Source: Planctomycetota bacterium
GTDB taxonomy: Bacteria > Planctomycetota > Brocadiia > Brocadiales > Bathyanammoxibiaceae
Assembly: GCA_016209685.1 (NCBI GenBank)
Contig: JACQVQ010000012.1
Coordinates: forward strand, 173,584-237,583
Direction: 5' to 3'
Length of the DNA stretch: 64,000 nucleotides
Of this stretch, positions 41,665 through 51,746 are shown piece after piece. The number at the start of each line of letters is the position of its first letter. Position 1 is the first letter of the stretch. Under the pieces are notes generated by a model. It searched no databases. It saw nothing but the letters and a program-made list of their open reading frames with translations, and was not told the origin of the DNA. Made by a program: the position numbers and the translations under genes.

Positions 41665-43677
41665 CTAGAAGGGCCTTCCAACGGCATAATCCAGCCTCAG
41701 CACGGTCTCTCCCTGGGCCTCTAGCCTCAACGGGACGCGCCACACCACGGACTCTGCCAGGCAGACGCCTTGATTGTCCTCACGGCAATAATAGAACGCG
41801 ATGGAGACCTTCAGGGGCAGTTCCTTTATTTCCCCCAACGTCTTAAATGGGATTCGCACTGGGAGGCCAGGGCCTTCCAGTCTGGTTGTCTCCCCTTCCA
41901 GTGCAAGACTCCCTCCTGAATCCATGCCGTACAAAAATGGTGCAAGCGGGGAGAGGTGATAACCTTCCGGGAGGTGGAGGTCTATAACTAATTCTACAGT
42001 ACTGTTGGTAGGGAGGGCCTGCGGGGGCAGGTTAATCTCTTTGGCGCCGGGGAGGAGAAACCCGACGGCAGGTCTTGCCTCTGTGGGTTTAAGACCGGCA
42101 AGCCTCAGCGTCTCTACCTTCCCATCACTCTTCATAATGCGTATGGCGTGGTTATTGGTATCAGCCACGTATAGCCTACCACCTATTTGGGAGTGGCCCT
42201 CGCCACCAAAGGCCAGTCCCCCTGGCTCGTAAAACCTGCCCTCTTTCCCGTCCCTGTATCCTGGCCTGCCGTCTCCCAGGAGGGTCCTGGAGGTCTTCTT
42301 CTCAGGGTCTACCAGCTTTATCTTGTGATTATAGGTATCTGCCACGTAGAGCAGTCCCTCATGGAAGACGACTCCGAGCGGGTGCTGGAGACGCACCATA
42401 GCCCCCTGCCCATCCACGTCGCCAAACTCAAAGAGGTCAAGTCCCACAATCGTATTGACCCTCTCCGTCAAGAGATTTATCTCCCTCACGGAGCTAGTCT
42501 CACTATCGGCCACAAAGAGTCTCTTACCGTCGGTGGTAATCCCACTGGGCTGGGCAAAGGCACTACCCTCAAGACTGCCATCCACCCTGCCCTCCCTGCC
42601 ACTGCCTGCAAAGGGTTGAACCAGGTTATTGGCCAGGTCCATTACCCAAACCTGATGGCTCCCCGCCATGGCGATATAGAGCTTATCCCCAACCAGAGAA
42701 AGGTCCCACGGGGAACTCAGCTCGGCCTTGGTGCCGAGGCCCCCCAGGCTGAGGAAGCCCCCCTGTCTACCCGTCCCTGCAATGGTGGTAACCGTCCTGG
42801 ACTGGAGGTCTAATCTCCTGATGAGGTGGTTCTCGGTATCGGCCACGTAAAGGGTCTCTCCCTGAAGGGCCATGCCCTGGGGATGGAAGAAGCTGGCCTG
42901 ATTAAAAGGGCCATCCCCTCTGCCTATCTCCCCAGAGCCTGCCACGTCTATTACCTTACCCTCCCCGGTGGCTATAACTATACGGTTATGGTTGGAATCG
43001 CTAATAAAGAGTCTATCCTTTACCGGGTCTGCAAGTATCTTCCCTGGGAAAGACAGGGGGCTGGGCCCCAGGCGCCCCTTTTCAAGGGACAGGTTAAGGG
43101 GTTCTTCTTTAACAACCCCCCTGGAGCGGAAATAGGCCAGGGACTCTCTCAGCCGTCTGTCTATGGCTTCATAGTTGCCCTCCCCCGAATACGCCCCTAT
43201 CACGTAACCCTCCGGGTCAACTAGCACCAGCGTGGGCCAGGACCTGACGGCGTAGGACTGCCAGATTTGCATCTCCTTATCGTTGACCACCGGGTGCTGA
43301 ATCTCGTACCGCAGGATGGCCTGGCGGATGTTCTCAGTCAACCTCTCGTTGGAAAACTTGGCCGAGTGGACGCCAATCACCACCAACTCAGTAGGATAAC
43401 CCTTTTCCAGCCTCTTCAGCTCAGGGATAACGTGCATGCAGTTTATACAGCAATAAGTCCAGAAGTCCAGGAGGACGAACTTCCCCCTGAGGTCTGCTAC
43501 CCTGAGGGGTCTATCAGTATTGAGCCACTCCATCCCTTCCGGGAACTCCGGGGCCCTTATCCTGGGGGAGGCAGAGGTCTTCATTGTTTTATACGGGAGT
43601 GGCCCTTGCCACTCTTCTCCAATCAGCTGGGTCAAGAACATCCCACACAAAAATACTACGCTCAGGAGGCATCTCAT
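41665..43677 (-). CDS. Secreted thioredoxin-like/NHL-repeat protein
   Basis: About 670 aa from ATG 43677 (MRCLLSVVFLCGMFLTQLIG, a signal peptide). Residues about 50-190 are a thioredoxin fold with active site CINC (WTYCCINCMHVIPELKRL). Then five or more NHL beta-propeller blades (NRIVIATGEGKVIDVAG, ADTENHLIRRLDLQ, ADTYNHKIKLVDP, ADTNNHAIRIM) and a C-terminal domain. The layout is that of NHLRC2-like proteins. Two GGGAGTGGC palindromes are in frame (42190-42207 and 43595-43615). The frame is open to 43716, overlapping the divergent kor gene; I prefer the signal-peptide start. Confidence 0.85.
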   Translation of the reverse strand: MRCLLSVVFLCGMFLTQLIGEEWQGPLPYKTMKTSASPRIRAPEFPEGMEWLNTDRPLRVADLRGKFVLLDFWTYCCINCMHVIPELKRLEKGYPTELVVIGVHSAKFSNERLTENIRQAILRYEIQHPVVNDKEMQIWQSYAVRSWPTLVLVDPEGYVIGAYSGEGNYEAIDRRLRESLAYFRSRGVVKEEPLNLSLEKGRLGPSPLSFPGKILADPVKDRLFISDSNHNRIVIATGEGKVIDVAGSGEIGRGDGPFNQASFFHPQGMALQGETLYVADTENHLIRRLDLQSRTVTTIAGTGRQGGFLSLGGLGTKAELSSPWDLSLVGDKLYIAMAGSHQVWVMDLANNLVQPFAGSGREGRVDGSLEGSAFAQPSGITTDGKRLFVADSETSSVREINLLTERVNTIVGLDLFEFGDVDGQGAMVRLQHPLGVVFHEGLLYVADTYNHKIKLVDPEKKTSRTLLGDGRPGYRDGKEGRFYEPGGLAFGGEGHSQIGGRLYVADTNNHAIRIMKSDGKVETLRLAGLKPTEARPAVGFLLPGAKEINLPPQALPTNSTVELVIDLHLPEGYHLSPLAPFLYGMDSGGSLALEGETTRLEGPGLPVRIPFKTLGEIKELPLKVSIAFYYCREDNQGVCLAESVVWRVPLRLEAQGETVLRLDYAVGRPF

Positions 43678-43754
43678 GGTGGAGTAAATTCTAAGGGGAT
43701 TTGTTTGGGTATGCAATGGGAAAGGTTTTGGATTTAGTCAGGTGCTTTGATAGA

Positions 43755-44861
43755 ATGAGACTGGTCATGATAGCCGTGGGAGAAAAGGTACTGATGCGGG
43801 GTTGTGAGGCCATGGCGGAGGCGGCCATAAGGGCGGGCTGCAGGTTCTACGCCGGGTATCCGATTACCCCGCAGAGTGAGCTGGCGGAGTACATGGCCAG
43901 GGAGCTCCCCAAATATGGCGGGGTATTCATCCAGTCAGAGAGTGAGATTGCGGCCATCAACATGGTACTGGGGGCCTCTGTAACTGGAACCCGGGCCATG
44001 ACCAGTTCCAGCAGCCCCGGTATAAGCCTGAAACAGGAGGGGATTTCCTACCTGGCCGGGTGCGAGCTTCCGGCAGTGATAGCCAACTTCGGCAGGGGAG
44101 GGCCAGGACTTGGAAACATTGCCCCTTCTGATGCGGACTACTTCCAGGCCACTAAGGGGGGTGGACATGGAGACTACCGCAACATCGTCCTCGCCCCTTA
44201 CTCAGTACAGGAAACGGTAGAACTCACCCACCTGGCCTTTGATCTGGCCGATAGATACAGGAATCCAGTACTCATCTTGTGCAGTGGGCTCATTGCCCAG
44301 ATGATGGAACCCGTAGAATTTATGCCCTTCAAAGGTGGCGAGGGCCACTCCCAAAAAGAGGAAAAGCCCTGGGCACTGACGGGGGCCAGGGGACGGCCGT
44401 CCATGGTAATCAAATCCCTGTATCTACAGGACGTGGAGCTGGAGGGACACGACCTCAAACTCCAGGAGAAATACAGAGAAATCAGGGAAAAGGAGGTGCG
44501 TGTGGAGGCACAACACCTGGAAGGTGGCAGGGCCACTCCCGAAGAAAGGGCAAAGTTAGTAGTAGTCGCCTTTGGCACGGCGGCAAGGGTGGCGGCTAGT
44601 GCAGTGGAGGAGGCCAGGGAAGGAGGCCTCCCAGTAGGACTCATAAGGCCCATTACCCTGTTCCCTTTCCCCAGGGATTTTATAAGAAAGGCGGCAGAAG
44701 GGACGGACAGGTTCTTGGTGCTGGAACTCTCAGGCGGGCAGATGGTAGAGGACGTGGAGCTTGCCGTGAGGGGCAGGGTGCCCGTGGAATTTTATGGCAG
44801 GATGGGCGGCGTAGTGCCCTCTCCAGAGGAGTATCTGGCGGAAATAAGGAAGAGGCTATAA
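43755..44861 (+). CDS. 2-oxoacid:ferredoxin oxidoreductase alpha subunit (VorB/KorA type)
   Basis: About 368 aa. GEKVLMRGCEAMAEAAIRAG, FYAGYPITPQSELAEYMARE and TSSSSPGISLKQEGISYLAG match VorB (branched-chain 2-oxoacid) and KorA (2-oxoglutarate) proteins closely. With beta and gamma it oxidatively decarboxylates a 2-oxoacid to acyl-CoA and reduces ferredoxin. The start is uncertain (43701 TTG, 43716, 43755 or 43767 ATG, none with a good ribosome site). Two in-frame GTGGC-type palindromes (44335-44348 and 44525-44537) lie in the linker before the C-terminal domain. Confidence 0.88.
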   Translation: MRLVMIAVGEKVLMRGCEAMAEAAIRAGCRFYAGYPITPQSELAEYMARELPKYGGVFIQSESEIAAINMVLGASVTGTRAMTSSSSPGISLKQEGISYLAGCELPAVIANFGRGGPGLGNIAPSDADYFQATKGGGHGDYRNIVLAPYSVQETVELTHLAFDLADRYRNPVLILCSGLIAQMMEPVEFMPFKGGEGHSQKEEKPWALTGARGRPSMVIKSLYLQDVELEGHDLKLQEKYREIREKEVRVEAQHLEGGRATPEERAKLVVVAFGTAARVAASAVEEAREGGLPVGLIRPITLFPFPRDFIRKAAEGTDRFLVLELSGGQMVEDVELAVRGRVPVEFYGRMGGVVPSPEEYLAEIRKRL

Positions 44862-44863
44862 CT

Positions 44864-45610
44864 ATGAAACTGGTCTTTGACAGGCCCCGCAGTATGAGGG
44901 ATAAGCCCATGCACTTTTGCCCTGGGTGCTCTCATGGCATAGTGCACCGGCTGGTGGCTGAGGCCGTTGATGCCCTGGGGCTGAGGGAGAGGACGGTGGC
45001 CGTGGCGCCCGTAGGCTGTGCAGTGTTCATGTATGAGTACATGGACTTTGACGTAACGGAGGCCCCGCACGGACGTTCCCCCGCCGTGGCCACGGGCATA
45101 AAGCGTTCAAGGCCAGACCTCTTCGTCTTCACCTATCAGGGGGATGGAGACATCGGGGCCATAGGACTGGCAGAGATAATATCGGCGGCCAACCGTGGGG
45201 AGAATTTCTCCGTGGTCTTCGTAAACAATACGGTATATGGCATGACAGGTGGTCAGATGGCACCTACTACGCTCCTGGGCCAGAGGACCACTACTACACC
45301 CAGAGGGAGGGAGGCCAAGACGGAAGGACACCCCCTAAGGATGGCAGAGCTTATCTCTGGTCTGGAGGCCCCCTATTATGTGGCCAGGGTGGCCGTAGAT
45401 TCGCCCGCCCATATCGCCAGGGCCAGAAAGGCCATCCTGAGGGCCTTCCAGATACAGGTGGAAGAAAAGGGGTTCTCCTTCGTGGAGGTGCTTGGGGCCT
45501 GTCCTCTAAACTGGGGACTCTCTCCCACTGAGGCTATCAAGAGGGTACAGGAGGAACTTATACCCTACTATCCTCTGGAGGTGTTTAAGGACAAATCAGG
45601 TGCGGAATGA
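44864..45610 (+). CDS. 2-oxoacid:ferredoxin oxidoreductase beta subunit
   Basis: 248 aa thiamine-diphosphate subunit. FCPGCSHGIVHRLV, the TPP/Mg motif GDGDIGAIGLAEIISAANRG ending in NN(T)VYGMTGGQ, and the PTTLLGQRTTTTPRGR loop are all present. It follows the alpha gene by 2 bp. Confidence 0.93.
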   Translation: MKLVFDRPRSMRDKPMHFCPGCSHGIVHRLVAEAVDALGLRERTVAVAPVGCAVFMYEYMDFDVTEAPHGRSPAVATGIKRSRPDLFVFTYQGDGDIGAIGLAEIISAANRGENFSVVFVNNTVYGMTGGQMAPTTLLGQRTTTTPRGREAKTEGHPLRMAELISGLEAPYYVARVAVDSPAHIARARKAILRAFQIQVEEKGFSFVEVLGACPLNWGLSPTEAIKRVQEELIPYYPLEVFKDKSGAE

Positions 45611-45676
45611 GGAGTGCGGAATGCGGAATAATTCCAAATTCCGCAATCGCAATTCCGAATTTAGAATAGGGTTTAA

Positions 45677-46246
45677 ATGTATACTGACCTCATGGTATCG
45701 GGTTTTGGTGGGCAAGGGGTGTTAATTGCCGGACGCTTACTATCTTATGCGGCCATGAGGGAAGATAAACACGTAACCTTCTTCCCCGCCTATGGTCCCA
45801 TCATGCGGGGTGGAGAGGCCCACTGCACGGTAGTTATCTCCACCCGACTGATAGGTTCTCCAGTGGTCCGCAACCCCCTCGCGGCCATTGTGATGAACCT
45901 GCCCTCCCTGTTGAGCCTGGAACCCAGGGTAAAGCCCGGTGGGTTGCTTATAGCGAACGTAGACCTTGCTGACAGGTCTCATTCCAGGAGGGAAGACATC
46001 AAGAAGATATTCGTCCCGGCCAATACCATTGCCGAGGGGATAGGTAGTGGGCGGGTGGCCAGTATGGTGGCCCTTGGGGCGTACATTGAGGCAACGAGGG
46101 CAGTCACCCTCCAGAGCGCAATAAGTTGTCTGGATAAGATAATTACGGAGAAGCACAGGGAGTTCCTGCACCTGGACGAAGAGGCGTTGAAGCAGGGAGC
46201 GTTGTTCAGTAGACAGGGAACAGGGGCTAGGGGCCAGGGGTTGTAA
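45677..46246 (+). CDS. 2-oxoacid:ferredoxin oxidoreductase gamma subunit
   Basis: 189 aa. SGFGGQGVLIAGRLLSYAAM and PAYGPIMRGGEAHCTVVIST are diagnostic of the KorC/VorA gamma subunit. Separated from beta by 66 bp of AATTCCGCA-type dispersed repeat. The C-terminus ends in residues coded by a G-rich repeat (GTGARGQGL). Confidence 0.93.
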   Translation: MYTDLMVSGFGGQGVLIAGRLLSYAAMREDKHVTFFPAYGPIMRGGEAHCTVVISTRLIGSPVVRNPLAAIVMNLPSLLSLEPRVKPGGLLIANVDLADRSHSRREDIKKIFVPANTIAEGIGSGRVASMVALGAYIEATRAVTLQSAISCLDKIITEKHREFLHLDEEALKQGALFSRQGTGARGQGL

Positions 46247-46301
46247 AAATACTTAATAATACCTATCCCTGACCCCTGTCCCCTGTTCCCTGTTCCCTCT
46301 T
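46213..46301. repeat. Inverted G/C-rich hexamer runs between convergent kor genes
   Basis: GGGAACAGGGGCTAGGGGCC near 46217 is inverted as CCCTGACCCCTGTCCCC near 46268 around an A/T-rich centre. The arrangement could terminate transcription from both sides. Confidence 0.65.
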
Positions 46302-46506
46302 ACCTGTAAACCTTTATAGCTACCTGGGGGCACATCTCGGCGCACATGGCGTCGCCGACACAGCGTTCTTCCTCCCCATTAAAGCAGGCGACGTGATAAC
46401 CCTTTGTGTTAATCTCCCGGGAGAGGTAGATAAGTTTATACGGACAGGTGATTATACACAGTTCACACCCGTTGCACCTTTCTCTATCTATCACAATCCT
46501 TCCCAT
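46300..46506 (-). CDS. Ferredoxin-like delta subunit with one Asp-ligated cluster motif
   Basis: 68 aa, matching the small ferredoxin subunit of Vor/Kor enzymes. The first motif is normal: C11, C14, C17, C21-Pro. The second reads CVGDAMCAEMCP, i.e. C49, D52, C55, C59, with Asp in place of the second Cys, as in Pyrococcus furiosus ferredoxin (CIGDAICASLCP). It is encoded on the opposite strand, convergent with the gamma gene, rather than heading the operon as usual. Confidence 0.88.
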   Translation of the reverse strand: MGRIVIDRERCNGCELCIITCPYKLIYLSREINTKGYHVACFNGEEERCVGDAMCAEMCPQVAIKVYR

Positions 46507-46576
46507 GATAATTTATCTTCTCACAGACTGACTTCTTGTGTCAAGGAAGGTAGGGGCATCCGCCTCAGGCGTGAGA

Positions 46577-46600
46577 ACGCAGGCTAAAGCCTGCGGCTAC
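46577..46600. repeat. GGCTAC hairpin overlapping the DUF1015 stop codon
   Basis: ACGCAGGCTAAAGCCTGCG then GGCTAC. The minus-strand stop TAG of the DUF1015 gene (46597-46599) is supplied by the GGCTAC end of this element. Confidence 0.75.
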
Positions 46601-47874
46601 TCCAGGGGGTTTACTACCAGCCCCGATAATAACTTCGGGTAGAAGAAGGTGCTCTTGGGGGGCATCTTTAACCTCTGTGAGGCTACGGCCCTCATCTGCT
46701 CTATGGGTGTGGGGTTAAGGAAGAAGGCCATGTCGTATTCCCCCGATTCAACGAGGGAGATGGCCTGTGCGGCATCATGTACATAACGGATATGGTTTTC
46801 CTCCTTCCCTGACTTACTCTGCAGTAGCCTATCCAGGGCAAGACCATGGAGGACGGTTACCTCTAGCTCCCGCAGGCACTCTGGCACATCGGGAAAGGCC
46901 TTTTTCAGCAGGCGCGGCCTCCGTAAGGTAAGGAGGTAATACTCCCTGGTATCTCCCAGGAAAAGCCCGAAGGAATAGAGCGGGGCGTCCTTGAGTTTGT
47001 TTTCCATCAAGTCATAGCTTCCATCCTTAAGATGCTCCACGTCAAAGGCCTCCTCCAGTATGTCTTCCATCGGGGGTTCCAGCTTCTTCGGGAGCTTAAT
47101 CACCCTGTGGATGGGGAGGATACATAGCCCCGGGTCCTTCATGGAGACGAGGGCCATCAGTGTGAAGTGGTGAGGGCCGGGCGGTCTATCCTTCAACTCT
47201 TCCTTGTAGGCCAGAGATACCTCGTAGCGGTGGTGGCCATCCGCTATAAATAGCGGTTTGTCTTCAAGGAGCTTTGAGAGTTCGTCTATGACCTGCCATT
47301 CCTTCACTACCCATAGTCTGTTACGGGTGCCGTCCCAATGGAACTCTTCATCCGGGGGGAGGGAGGTTACTGGTTCAAGGATACCCTTCGTCTTTGCGTC
47401 TTCCTCTGGATAGAGGGCAAAGATGGGGTCAAGGTTGGCCTTGCATACCCTCAGGAGGCGGAGACGGTCCTCCTTCTGTTTTGGGAGGGTATTCTCGTGA
47501 GGGTAGATGTTCCCCGTCAGGTAGTCCTCCAGTTTGACCAGCGAGATAAAGCCGGTCCTGGTGTAGTCCTGGCCTTCCAGGGAGAACCTCTGTTCGTAGA
47601 CGTAAATAGAAGGCTGGGCTTCACTTATTAGGACCCTCTCGTCCCGCCAGGATTTCAGTAATTGGGCCGCCCTGGTATATCTATTACGGTACTCGGTATC
47701 CGCCGGGAGTTCCTTGCCCAGGATGAGGCGGATGAAGTTAAGGGGGTTCCTGAGATGGAGTTCTTCTCTGTACTGTGGGGTGATTACATCGTAAGGAGGA
47801 CACACCACCTTAGAGGGGTCCGGGACCTTTCCTGGATTATATCTAAGCCCTTTAAATGGTCTGATGATGGCCAC
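46597..47874 (-). CDS. DUF1015 family protein
   Basis: About 425 aa. AIIRPFKGLRYNP, VVCPPYDVITPQYREEL, SIYVYEQRF and FIADGHHRYEVSLAYKEEL are the family hallmarks. Function unproven; members often lie next to methionine-cycle or serine genes, and here it follows ahcY by 69 bp. I use the GTG at 47874, because the 19 residues before it (RNSECGIPHSAFCIPHPE) are coded by an AATTCCGCA-type dispersed repeat. The stop codon lies within another repeat. Confidence 0.88.
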   Translation of the reverse strand: MAIIRPFKGLRYNPGKVPDPSKVVCPPYDVITPQYREELHLRNPLNFIRLILGKELPADTEYRNRYTRAAQLLKSWRDERVLISEAQPSIYVYEQRFSLEGQDYTRTGFISLVKLEDYLTGNIYPHENTLPKQKEDRLRLLRVCKANLDPIFALYPEEDAKTKGILEPVTSLPPDEEFHWDGTRNRLWVVKEWQVIDELSKLLEDKPLFIADGHHRYEVSLAYKEELKDRPPGPHHFTLMALVSMKDPGLCILPIHRVIKLPKKLEPPMEDILEEAFDVEHLKDGSYDLMENKLKDAPLYSFGLFLGDTREYYLLTLRRPRLLKKAFPDVPECLRELEVTVLHGLALDRLLQSKSGKEENHIRYVHDAAQAISLVESGEYDMAFFLNPTPIEQMRAVASQRLKMPPKSTFFYPKLLSGLVVNPLE

Positions 47875-47943
47875 TTCAGGATGTGGAATGCAGAATGCGG
47901 AATGCGGAATTCCACATTCTGAATTCCGCACTACGCACCGAGT

Positions 47944-49203
<1,260 letters not shown>

Positions 49204-50391
49204 TTAGGCCCTCCCCAGGGCAGGCTCCCGAAGGCCGGCCTCCTTTTTTAATGCCTCCACCATATCGGTCTCCTCCCAGGTGAATGCCTTCCCCTTACGG
49301 CCAAAGTGGCCATAACGGGCGGTGTCCTTGTAGATGGGCCTCCGGAGTTTGAGTTTTTCTATGATGCCCCCAGGAGTGAGGTCAAAGACCTTTTCAGCAA
49401 TCTCGGAAATCCTGTGCTCGGAGAGTTTGGAAGAACCCTCGCAATGGACGAGGACGCTGGTGGGCTCTACGAGTCCGATGGCATAAGATAACTGCACCTC
49501 ACACCTATCAGCCAGACCCGCCGCCACGATGTTCTTGGCCACGTAACGGGCGGCATAATTGGCGCTACGGTCCACCTTTGTGGGGTCTTTACCTGAGAAG
49601 GCCCCCCCGCCATGCCTGGCCCTGCCACCGTATGTATCCACTATTATCTTCCGCCCCGTAAGCCCGCAATCCCCCTTGGGTCCACCTACCACAAAACGCC
49701 CCGTGGGGTTGACGTGGAAGACGGTCTTATCGTCCAGATACTTGGAAGGGATAACCTTCTTTATGAGTTTATTAATCAAATCCTTCTTGATGGTCGCCTG
49801 GTCCACGTCCTCCGAATGCTGGGTGGAGACCACTACTGTGTGTACTCTTTTGGGGATGTGGTTTTCATACTCCACCGTCACCTGGGACTTACCATCGGGT
49901 CTCAGGTAGGGGAGTTCCTTGGACTCCCTGAGTTTGGCCAGCCCCTCTACCAGTTGGTGGGAAATCATTATGGGTAAGGGCATGAGTTCGGGGGTCTCGT
50001 TGCAGGCAAAGCCTATCATCATACCCTGGTCTCCTGCCCCCAGCTTCTTCCCCTTCCTCTCGTCCACACCCATGGCAATGTCAGGGGACTGCTTGTCAAT
50101 GCAGGACACTACGGCGCAGGTGCGGTAGTCAAAGCCCATAGCCGGGTCCGTGTAGCCTATTTCTTTAATCGTCTCCCTGGCTATTGCGGGGATATCCACG
50201 TTGGCCGTGGTCGTTATTTCTCCGGCAATAAGGACTAGACCTGTCTTTACCAGTGTCTCGCATGCTACCCTGCCGTAGGGGTCTTGCTCCAGGATGGCAT
50301 CCAGTATGGCATCCGATACCTGGTCTGCTATCTTATCGGGGTGGCCAATGGCTACTGATTCCGACGTGAAGAGATACCGTTCTTTTCTCAT
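49204..50391 (-). CDS. metK: S-adenosylmethionine synthetase
   Basis: 395 aa. [38 protein letters not shown] and [19 protein letters not shown] are diagnostic. Located between waaA and ahcY with no intergenic bases on either side. No SAM riboswitch was seen before the operon. Confidence 0.98.
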   Translation of the reverse strand: MRKERYLFTSESVAIGHPDKIADQVSDAILDAILEQDPYGRVACETLVKTGLVLIAGEITTTANVDIPAIARETIKEIGYTDPAMGFDYRTCAVVSCIDKQSPDIAMGVDERKGKKLGAGDQGMMIGFACNETPELMPLPIMISHQLVEGLAKLRESKELPYLRPDGKSQVTVEYENHIPKRVHTVVVSTQHSEDVDQATIKKDLINKLIKKVIPSKYLDDKTVFHVNPTGRFVVGGPKGDCGLTGRKIIVDTYGGRARHGGGAFSGKDPTKVDRSANYAARYVAKNIVAAGLADRCEVQLSYAIGLVEPTSVLVHCEGSSKLSEHRISEIAEKVFDLTPGGIIEKLKLRRPIYKDTARYGHFGRKGKAFTWEETDMVEALKKEAGLREPALGRA

Positions 50392-51744
50392 TTAATTCTT
50401 GTCTCCTTTTAATAATCTTTCCAACACTTCAAGGCTACGAAGCGTAGCTCCTCTGTTTTTTAAGACTACTTCCCGGGCCCGCTGGCCCATCGCCTCGGCG
50501 GGCTGGCTATGGGTCAAGACGTCTCTTACCGCCCTCAAGAGTTCCCCTTCGTCACCCACCTTTCTAGCCCCCCCTGACTCCAGCAGGAGGTTGGCCTCCT
50601 CCGAAAAATTCTCCATGTGCGGGCCGAAGAGTATGGGCCTGGCCAGTCCAGCAGGTTCCATGACGTTCTGTCCACCAATACCCTTCAGGCTCTTCCCTAC
50701 AAAGACGCAGTGGGCCAGGGAATATATATGCTGTAATTCCCCCACGGTGTCAACAACTATAATGCCTTCCCGCTCAGGAGGAATGACCTGCCCCGAACCA
50801 ACAGGGTTCAGGGCCTGCCCCTCCAGCAGATTCGCTTCGCTCACTGCAAGCCCTGACCTCCTCACACAAGGCAGACCCAGGGCAAGCACCTTCTCTTCTA
50901 TCTCCGGAGCCCTTTCTATATGCCTAGGGACAAGGATTAGCCTCAAGGCAGGCAGTTCCGTCTTAAGGGTCTTGAAGACCCTTAGCAGGATTTCTTCCTC
51001 TCCTGGATGCGTGCTCCCACCCACCAGCACCAGGTCTTCGGGCCTTAGTTTGAAGATTTGCCTCAACCTCTCCTTTCTTTCCAGAGGCACCTCTACGGGC
51101 AGGCTGTCGTACTTGACGTTGCCGGTGACTAAGACCCTTTCCTCAGCAATACCAAGCTCAAGGAATCTAGAGGCATCGGCCTGGCTCCTGGCGCAGTAGA
51201 AATTTTCTCTGGCATTAAGGGCCTCTCTAAATGCCCCAGAAAGACGACTGATAGCCTTAAAGGCCCTTACCGACTTGGCAGAGATTCGGCCGTTAACTAC
51301 TATCACCGGGATCCTTCTCTCGTGTGCGGCCACCAAGAAATTGGGCCATATCTCTAATTCAACCAAGAGTATGCAGGCAGGTCTCAGGAGGGTCAGGGCC
51401 TTGCGGTCCAACCAGCTCAGGTCAAAAGGGAAGTAAAAAGAGAGTTTGTCTCCAAAGTCCTTCCTGGCCACGGAGAGACCGGTGTTGGTATTGGTAGATA
51501 GTATAACCTCCCAGTCAGAAAAGGTCTCCTCAAGGGCTTTAACCAGTGGCCTGCTGGTAAGCATCTCTCCCACCGAGGCGGCATGGACCCAGAAGCACGG
51601 GGCCGAGCCCCTGCGTTCCGGGAGCCAGCCCAGTTTCTGCATCAGGCCAGAGCGGAAACGCTCGCTGACAAAGAGCTTCGCCACTATATATGGGGCCCCC
51701 AGGGTAGCGGCCGAGAGATAAAAGGAATCAATGACGAATGGCAT
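50392..51744 (-). CDS. waaA: 3-deoxy-D-manno-octulosonic acid transferase
   Basis: 450 aa GT30 family: WVHAASVGEMLTSRPLVKAL, the LVELEIWPNFL motif with catalytic Glu, RISAKSVRAFK, GGSTHPGEEE and FVGKSLKGIGGQNVMEPA. It adds Kdo to lipid A, showing a Gram-negative outer membrane. In the C-terminal half about 35 residues (SEANLLEGQALNPVGSG...) are encoded by the palindrome at 50788-50820 and a GATTCGCTTCGCTCAC repeat, in a loop. Starts 2 bp after secA. Confidence 0.93.
   Translation of the reverse strand: MPFVIDSFYLSAATLGAPYIVAKLFVSERFRSGLMQKLGWLPERRGSAPCFWVHAASVGEMLTSRPLVKALEETFSDWEVILSTNTNTGLSVARKDFGDKLSFYFPFDLSWLDRKALTLLRPACILLVELEIWPNFLVAAHERRIPVIVVNGRISAKSVRAFKAISRLSGAFREALNARENFYCARSQADASRFLELGIAEERVLVTGNVKYDSLPVEVPLERKERLRQIFKLRPEDLVLVGGSTHPGEEEILLRVFKTLKTELPALRLILVPRHIERAPEIEEKVLALGLPCVRRSGLAVSEANLLEGQALNPVGSGQVIPPEREGIIVVDTVGELQHIYSLAHCVFVGKSLKGIGGQNVMEPAGLARPILFGPHMENFSEEANLLLESGGARKVGDEGELLRAVRDVLTHSQPAEAMGQRAREVVLKNRGATLRSLEVLERLLKGDKN
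50788..50820. repeat. In-frame palindromic repeat in waaA
   Basis: CCTGCCCCGAACC and GGGTTCAGGGCCTGCCC form an imperfect inverted repeat of the same family as 40357-40379. A TTCGCTTCGCTCACTGCAAG repeat follows at about 50831, also seen at 16768. Confidence 0.7.
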
Positions 51745-51746
51745 AT

